From the NCBI GenBank assembly GCA_035637655.1, contig DASPWT010000069.1, forward strand, positions 1-24,452: a DNA stretch of 24,452 nt, given 5' to 3'. Shown here one piece after another: positions 20,118 through 24,452 of the stretch. Each line of letters starts with the position of its first letter. Position 1 is the first letter of the stretch. Under the pieces are notes generated by a model that worked only from the letters and a program-made list of their open reading frames with translations, searched no databases and was not told where the DNA came from. Made by a program: the position numbers and the translations under genes. This stretch comes from VBDM01 sp035637655. Its GTDB lineage: Bacteria > Pseudomonadota > Gammaproteobacteria > Burkholderiales > SG8-39.

Positions 20118-21038
20118 ATGGAGCTGACCGCCCCTTCCCAACTCATCGGCGCATCGCCGGAAGAAGATCGCCGCGGCATTCAGGCTCTGCTTGCCGGGGC
20201 CTCGCTCGAAATTTCATCGCGGGATCCGGCGGAGATCGACGCTTGCACGTGCCTTTTGGAACCGGGGACCGCCGTCTACGTGAGCATGCCGCCGGGGCAG
20301 ACCTATCACGAGAACGTGGCGCTCGCCGCGCGCCTGAAGCGCGCCGGCTTTCGTCCGGTGCCGCACATCGCGGCGCGCCGCATCGCCAGCCGCGAGGCGC
20401 TCGACGAATACCTCGCGCGCGCGGCCGGCGAAGCGGGCGTGGACGGCGCCCTGGTGATCGCCGGCGACAGCGACCGGGCGAGCGGACCGTTCGACTCGAG
20501 CCTCGCGCTGCTCGAGACGGGCTTGTTCCGGCGTCACGGCATCGTGCACGTCGGCGTTGCGGGTTATCCCGAAGGCCATCCCAGGATCGCTGCTTCCGCG
20601 CTCGAGACGGCGCTGGCTGCGAAAAAAAACCTCGCCCGGCGGGTGGGTCTCGATCTGCAGGTGGTGACGCAGTTCTGCTTCGAGTCCGAACCGGTGCTGT
20701 CGTGGGCGGGGAGGATGAAAGGACACGGGCTTCCGGTGCGCGTAGGGCTTGCCGGTCCTGCGAGTCTCCACCGATTGCTGCGCTACGCCGCGTTGTGCGG
20801 GATCGGAAATTCGATCCGCGCCCTCAAGACGCGGCCGCAGGCGATTACGCGCCTTCTGGTCGAAGCCGGCCCGGAAGTCGTGGTGAGAGAGGTTGCGTGC
20901 CGCGGCGGCGCGCCGATCGCAGGCGTTCACTTCTTCTGCTTCGGCGGCTTGACCCGCACGGCGCGATGGCTGCGGGCGGTTCGGGACGGGCGCTTCGAGC
21001 TGACTTCCGACGGCGGCTTTCGAGTCGAGACCGCCTGA
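20118..21038 (+). CDS. Short methylenetetrahydrofolate reductase-like protein
   Basis: The 306-residue product belongs to the MetF/MTHFR flavoprotein superfamily, which interconverts 5,10-methylene- and 5-methyl-tetrahydrofolate. Diagnostic features are SLEISSRDP (29-37), whose Glu31 probably corresponds to the catalytic Glu, PHIAARRI (82-89) in place of the usual PHLTC, LVIAGDSDRASGPF (112-125) with Asp117, and GYPEGHPRI (149-157). Then come VVTQFCFE (182-189) and, near the end, HFFCFGGLTRTARWLRAV. The sequence is clearly divergent from E. coli MetF, although the length (296) is similar. It is 23 bases after the HTH-methyltransferase gene and probably in its operon, so a role in supplying or recovering folate methyl groups for that protein is plausible but unproven. 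Confidence 0.82.
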   Translation: MELTAPSQLIGASPEEDRRGIQALLAGASLEISSRDPAEIDACTCLLEPGTAVYVSMPPGQTYHENVALAARLKRAGFRPVPHIAARRIASREALDEYLARAAGEAGVDGALVIAGDSDRASGPFDSSLALLETGLFRRHGIVHVGVAGYPEGHPRIAASALETALAAKKNLARRVGLDLQVVTQFCFESEPVLSWAGRMKGHGLPVRVGLAGPASLHRLLRYAALCGIGNSIRALKTRPQAITRLLVEAGPEVVVREVACRGGAPIAGVHFFCFGGLTRTARWLRAVRDGRFELTSDGGFRVETA

Positions 21039-21057
21039 GGACTGCCGCGACCTCAAG

Positions 21058-21570
21058 TCACAGGATAAAACTCACCAGCCCCAGCGAGCCGAGCTCCATC
21101 GCGTCGAGCACCGCCTCGCGCCTGGCGATTTTGAGCCGGCCGTTCTCGATCCGCAGCAGGTGGCGGTAGTGCCCGACGTATTGATGGATGCTCTCGCCGC
21201 GCCGGAAGCGGTGGATCACGAAGTTCGACTCGACGCGCAGCTCTGTTGCGTTGCGCTCGACGACGCGCACGTTGCCGATGAGGCGCCGCGTGCGCGAGCG
21301 CGGAAACTCGGCGTGGGCGTTCTTGTCCTTGAGCCGCGTGATCCGGCCGCGGATCCGGTCGATGTCGTCGGCGATCGTGAAGAGCGTGTTTGCCGGATCG
21401 GCATCCGGCCGGTCGTTCGAGGGCACGAGGTAGCGCGCGTCAGCGGTCAGGAGCGCGAGCCAGTCGTCCAGCCGCCATGCGTCGAGCAGCGCCGCCTCGT
21501 GGTAGAGGAAATCCTCGATTTCCCCGCGCGTGACCCGTGCAGCTGCGCCGCGCGTCGCCGTCTTCTTCAT
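21058..21570 (-). CDS. Rieske ring-hydroxylating oxygenase, small (beta) subunit
   Basis: The 170-residue product fits the SnoaL-like beta subunits of two-component aromatic oxygenases, which give structure to the alpha3beta3 hexamer and carry no cofactor. Matches include IEDFLYHEAALLDAWRLDDW, LALLTADARYLVPSNDRPD and RTRRLIGNVRVVERNATELR. The end, GHYRHLLRIENGRLKIARRE followed by AVLDAMELGSLGLVSFIL, is typical. The ATG overlaps the stop of the alpha gene by 4 bases (ATGA), so both subunits are translationally coupled. It converges on the MTHFR-like gene with 19 bases between the stops, and no terminator is visible there. Confidence 0.92.
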   Translation of the reverse strand: MKKTATRGAAARVTRGEIEDFLYHEAALLDAWRLDDWLALLTADARYLVPSNDRPDADPANTLFTIADDIDRIRGRITRLKDKNAHAEFPRSRTRRLIGNVRVVERNATELRVESNFVIHRFRRGESIHQYVGHYRHLLRIENGRLKIARREAVLDAMELGSLGLVSFIL

Positions 21571-22859
21571 CCCGCGGCCCGCGGCTCCGTGCGCATCAAT
21601 TTGTCCCACTGCAGCCAGAACGCGCGCAGGTGCAGCTCGTCGGAGTTGAGCTGCTCGCCCGCTTTTTCCATGCCGCGCGACATGATCGACCAGGGCACCT
21701 CCCTGTAGGTCGCGGAAATCCCGGCCTGCACCATCTCGAGCGCCTCGATGTCGTCGGGCGTGGCAAGCCCCCCCGGGCCGTAGAAGGTGAGAAACGCGTC
21801 GAGGCGCACGGCGCGCGCGGTCGGCGTCTCCTCCTTCGGCCCGAGCGCCCAAGCCGTTACTCGCATGCGGTCGGGAGCGAGCGGGTGGAAGGTGCGCACC
21901 GTGACCGACGAGCCGTCGTTGAGCACCAGGTTGGGGAACACCACAAGGTTGCGGTTGGTGTCGGCGACGCGCGCCGCGCGCGCCTCGCCCAGGCGCGCGA
22001 CGAGCTCCGCGCGGATGCGCTCGATCTCGGGTTTCGCCGCCTCGCCGTACACGGGGATCCACTTGGCGACCGGCCGCCCCCGGAAATTGATGTTGTCGAT
22101 CACGGCGTGGCCGTTGCCGAGCGGCTTGCCGATCCCGTGCGAGGGCAGCAGATGGTCCCGGTCGGGGCGATGCATCTTGACCCCGGCGTTCTTCAGGTAA
22201 TCGAGCCAGGTGGAGTGCGTCATGAGCAGGTGGTAATCGTCGAAACTGTTCTCGACGAGCAGCTTCCAGTTCGCGCGGATGTCGTACTCCTGCGTGCCCT
22301 GGATCACCTCCAGGCTCCCCGAGGGCGACTGGTCGATCACCAGATCGATGTATTCCTTCGCGCCGGCGAGGTAGTCGTCGAGCGGCACCGCTCCGGGGTC
22401 GAAGTTGAGGAACACGAAACCGCGGTAGCTCTCCACGCGCGGCGGCTCCGCCAAGCCGTAATCGGATTTTCTGAAGCTCGCCGGATAGTCTTTTTCGCCA
22501 GGCACGCCGTCGAGCCTGCCGTCGCGGTCGTAGCTCCAGCCGTGATAGAAGCAGGTGTAGATCTTCGCGTTGCCCTCGGCCTCGCGGCATACCATGGTGC
22601 CGCGGTGCCGGCAGGTGTTGAGGAAGACGCGGATCTCGTTTTTGCCGTCGCGGGAGAAGATCACCGGCCGGCCGCAGACCGAGCGGGTCTTGAAGTCGCC
22701 GGGCGCGCGGACTTCGGACTCGTGCCCCACGTAGATCCAGCACTTATCGAAAACGCGCCGCCGCTCGAGCGCCAGGATCTCCGGATCGACCATGGTTGCG
22801 CGGTTGACCGCGAAGCTCGGGGCTTGCGGATCGTTCAGCACCAGGGGACGGTCGTTCAT
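21567..22859 (-). CDS. Rieske ring-hydroxylating oxygenase, large (alpha) subunit
   Basis: The 430-residue product is the catalytic subunit of an aromatic-ring hydroxylating oxygenase. The Rieske [2Fe-2S] ligands are Cys83-X-His85 and Cys103-X2-His106 (NTCRHRGTMVC and YTCFYHGWSYD). The mononuclear iron site is NSFDDYHLLMTHSTW with His210 and His215, with Asp370 or its neighbour in TPDDIEALEMVQAGI as the third ligand. Asp207 is in the position of the residue that bridges subunits for electron transfer. It lacks similarity in detail to salicylate 5-hydroxylase, and the substrate cannot be assigned. No ferredoxin or reductase gene is in the window, so electrons must come from elsewhere. The ATG at 22859 has no SD but follows a TAAAAT by about ten bases. 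Confidence 0.92.
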   Translation of the reverse strand: MNDRPLVLNDPQAPSFAVNRATMVDPEILALERRRVFDKCWIYVGHESEVRAPGDFKTRSVCGRPVIFSRDGKNEIRVFLNTCRHRGTMVCREAEGNAKIYTCFYHGWSYDRDGRLDGVPGEKDYPASFRKSDYGLAEPPRVESYRGFVFLNFDPGAVPLDDYLAGAKEYIDLVIDQSPSGSLEVIQGTQEYDIRANWKLLVENSFDDYHLLMTHSTWLDYLKNAGVKMHRPDRDHLLPSHGIGKPLGNGHAVIDNINFRGRPVAKWIPVYGEAAKPEIERIRAELVARLGEARAARVADTNRNLVVFPNLVLNDGSSVTVRTFHPLAPDRMRVTAWALGPKEETPTARAVRLDAFLTFYGPGGLATPDDIEALEMVQAGISATYREVPWSIMSRGMEKAGEQLNSDELHLRAFWLQWDKLMRTEPRAAG

Positions 22860-22869
22860 GGCGGTTGCG

Positions 22870-22875
22870 ATTTTA
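22870..22875 (-). promoter_or_regulatory. TAAAAT -10 element just upstream of the oxygenase alpha start
   Basis: On the minus strand TAAAAT ends ten bases before the ATG at 22859. No recognisable -35 lies 16-18 bases further upstream. If it is used, transcription would begin only about 4-5 bases before the ATG, giving an almost leaderless mRNA, which would agree with the absence of an SD. Confidence 0.35.
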
Positions 22876-22941
22876 CCACCGGCGAAAGTGCCGGACGCCG
22901 CGAAGAACGCCGTGAACTCTCACCGCCGCGGAGAATTCCGG

Positions 22942-23595
22942 TCAGCTCCCTTCCGCGTCCGCGAGGCCGAAGCGAAGCGCCAGCAGCGCCGCCTGGGTTC
23001 GATCGGCAAGATCGAGCTTGCTCAGGACTGCGCTCACGTGATTGCGCACAGTCCCTTCCGCGACGTGCAGATGTTCGGCGATCGCGGCGTTGCTCAGGCC
23101 CCGCCCGAGGAGGCTCAGCACCTGGCGCTCGCGCTCGGTGAGCGACTCGAGCAGCGCGCTCTCAGGGCCCGGCGTCCCTTGAGCCACGTGGGCGAACAGC
23201 CGGCCGGCGACCGACGGGTCCACGTGCGTCTTGCCCGCCGCGGTGCCCTCGACCGCCGCCACGAGCGCCTCGCGCGGCGAATCCTTGAGGAGATAGCCGG
23301 ACGCCCCCGCGCGGATCGCGTCGAACACCCACTCGTCGGCGTCGTAGGTGGTGAGGACGAGCACCCGCACGCCCGGGAAGCGCGCGCGGAGTTCGCGCGT
23401 GGCCTGCACGCCGTCGACGACGGGCATCTTGAGATCCATGAGCACGACGTCGGGCCGCGCGCTCGCCGCGAGGTCCAGGGCCTCGGCGCCGTTGTGCGCG
23501 AGGCCCACCACCTCGATGCGGGGGCTGGTGCCGAGGATGGTGCGCAGCCCCTCGCAGACGACGTGCTGATCGTCACATATCAGGACGCGTATCAT
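22942..23595 (-). CDS. NarL/FixJ-family response regulator
   Basis: The 217-residue product has an N-terminal receiver domain and a C-terminal LuxR-type helix-turn-helix. The receiver has the acidic pair Asp8-Asp9 (VLICDDQHVV), phospho-acceptor Asp54 (VVLMDLKMPVVDG), Thr82/Thr83 and Lys104 (GYLLKDSPREAL). The effector domain shows ESLTERERQVLSLLGRGLSN and AAIAEHLHVAEGTVRNHVSA, ending near residue 205. The ATG at 23595 lies 23 bases inside the end of the histidine kinase gene, which makes these cognate partners almost certain. It lies 82 bases upstream of the Rieske oxygenase operon on the same strand, so it may control that operon. Signal and targets are unknown. Confidence 0.95.
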   Translation of the reverse strand: MIRVLICDDQHVVCEGLRTILGTSPRIEVVGLAHNGAEALDLAASARPDVVLMDLKMPVVDGVQATRELRARFPGVRVLVLTTYDADEWVFDAIRAGASGYLLKDSPREALVAAVEGTAAGKTHVDPSVAGRLFAHVAQGTPGPESALLESLTERERQVLSLLGRGLSNAAIAEHLHVAEGTVRNHVSAVLSKLDLADRTQAALLALRFGLADAEGS

Positions 23596-24452
23596 TTTCC
23601 CTCACAGTGAGCCGGACCGTCGCGCCCTTTCCGGGAGTGCTCTCGATGCTCAGCTCGCCTCCGATCAGACGCGCCCGTTCCTGCATTCCGTAGAGCCCGA
23701 ATCGCTTGTCGTCGGCGGCCGTCGCCGGGTCGAAGCCGCGACCGTCATCGGCCACGAGCAGGTTTATACACCCTGCGGACCGTTCGAGCCGGACGGCGAG
23801 GCGGCGGGCTTGGGCATGACGCGCGACGTTGGCGAGGGCTTCGGCGGCGATGCGGTACAGCGCATGCTCTGTTTCCCCGTCCAAGCCGTCGAGGGAGGCC
23901 GGCACGCGCAGGTCCAGCGCGAGGCCGGCTCGCGCCGCCGTCGACTCCGCGAGCTCCCGCACCGCCCGCGAAAGGCCCAGGTCCTCCAGCGGACGCGCGC
24001 GCAGCGCGGCGATGGCGCGGCGCGCCTCGCTCAAGGCGATGCGCGTGCCGGCGAGCGCGTCCGCGAGCATGGTCCGCGCCGTCTCCGGCTGCGACTGCCA
24101 CAGCACGCTCATCGCCTCGAGCTGCACGGCGAGACCGCTCAATCCATGGGCCAGGGTGTCGTGCAGCTCGTGAGCGAGACGGTTGCGCTCGCGGCTCACC
24201 GCGAGCTGCTCGAGCGTCGTCGCGTAGCGGGCGAGCCGCGCGTTGGCCGAAGCCAATGCCTCGCGCTGCCGGCGCTGCGCATCCACGAGCCTCGCCACCG
24301 CATAGCCGACCGGCAGGAAGAAGAGGCAGCGCACCAGAGCGATGACGACGAGCGTGAGCGCCAGCGGGCTGCCTCTGCTGGCCAAAGGTAGTGTCAGAGC
24401 CAGCTCGGCGGCGGCCGTGAGGAGACAGAACCAGAGCACCCAGCGAAAACCG
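23573..24452 (-). CDS. Histidine kinase, NarX/DesK-type (HisKA_3), 5' partial
   Basis: The frame is open through the right edge of the window, so the N-terminus is missing. A GTG at 24439 is the first possible start inside the window, but upstream codons continue without a stop. The visible part has two hydrophobic segments (around LLTAAAELALTLPLAS and LALTLVVIALVRCLFFLPVG) and a coiled-coil-like linker rich in Ala, Arg and Gln. The HisKA_3 dimerisation domain follows with RNRLAHELHDTLAHGLSGLA; the phosphorylated His is in ELHD. The ATPase domain has ALANVARHA (N box), VADDGRGFDP (G1), and LYGMQERARLIGGELSIEST with PGKGATV (G2). It overlaps the response regulator by 23 bases. The input signal cannot be inferred. 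Confidence 0.93.
   Translation of the reverse strand, partial: GFRWVLWFCLLTAAAELALTLPLASRGSPLALTLVVIALVRCLFFLPVGYAVARLVDAQRRQREALASANARLARYATTLEQLAVSRERNRLAHELHDTLAHGLSGLAVQLEAMSVLWQSQPETARTMLADALAGTRIALSEARRAIAALRARPLEDLGLSRAVRELAESTAARAGLALDLRVPASLDGLDGETEHALYRIAAEALANVARHAQARRLAVRLERSAGCINLLVADDGRGFDPATAADDKRFGLYGMQERARLIGGELSIESTPGKGATVRLTVRENDTRPDM

Noticed and set aside
21058..22859. Identification of the oxygenase as salicylate 5-hydroxylase (NagGH), which would make gentisate
   Set aside because: The alpha-subunit motifs and flanks differ from those I recall for NagG (for example CRHRG...CFYHGWSYD against CAHRG...CPYHQWNYS). The proximity of gentisate dioxygenase alone is not enough.
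22879..22894. CCGGC-GAAAGT-GCCGG hairpin as terminator of the two-component genes
   Set aside because: The stem has only 5 bp and no U-run follows in the direction of transcription; the TAAAAT element lies there instead.

Overview
The window is GC-rich bacterial chromosome. It opens with the last 46 codons of tuf and then carries the complete S10, spc and alpha ribosomal-protein clusters in the canonical order: rpsJ-rplC-rplD-rplW-rplB-rpsS-rplV-rpsC-rplP-rpmC-rpsQ, rplN-rplX-rplE-rpsN-rpsH-rplF-rplR-rpsE-rpmD-rplO-secY-infA-rpmJ, and rpsM-rpsK-rpsD-rpoA-rplQ. The gene order (tuf directly before rpsJ, infA and rpmJ between secY and rpsM) and the protein sequences (S8 starting MSMTDP, beta-type S5, L17 and RpoA) point to a betaproteobacterium. 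I cannot name a genus. The enzymes downstream (gentisate dioxygenase, Rieske oxygenase, MOFRL glycerate kinase) suit an environmental heterotroph that degrades aromatic compounds.

Layout: 1-15012, all on +, is the translation and secretion block. Genes are tightly packed with several 1-4 nt overlaps. Two intergenic gaps contain promoter-like sequences, one before rplN and one before rpsM. Several ribosomal proteins (L3, S19, S3, L15, and slightly S13 and L22) carry long low-complexity Ala/Pro/Lys/Gly-rich C-terminal tails absent from the E. coli proteins. 15030-18253 on - holds a probable three-gene unit: gentisate 1,2-dioxygenase, an HGGYW alpha/beta hydrolase and glycerate 2-kinase. 18254-18675 is a divergent control region with an AT-rich island, several inverted repeats and a near-consensus sigma70 promoter.

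18676-21038 on + is a two-gene unit: a protein with an N-terminal helix-turn-helix-like module joined to a SAM-methyltransferase-like domain, followed by a short, divergent methylenetetrahydrofolate reductase homologue. I consider this pair the best candidate for an undescribed system, probably in one-carbon transfer or its control. Converging on it from - are a two-subunit Rieske ring-hydroxylating oxygenase (21058-22859) and, upstream of that, a NarL-type response regulator overlapping a DesK/NarX-type histidine kinase that runs off the right edge.

How the parts fit together: the first 15 kb builds the ribosome core, the Sec channel and RNA polymerase alpha. The remainder is accessory metabolism with no visible link to translation. 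The Rieske oxygenase could in principle feed hydroxylated aromatics to the gentisate dioxygenase, but nothing in the window proves a shared pathway. I saw no tRNA, rRNA, CRISPR array, insertion sequence or phage gene.
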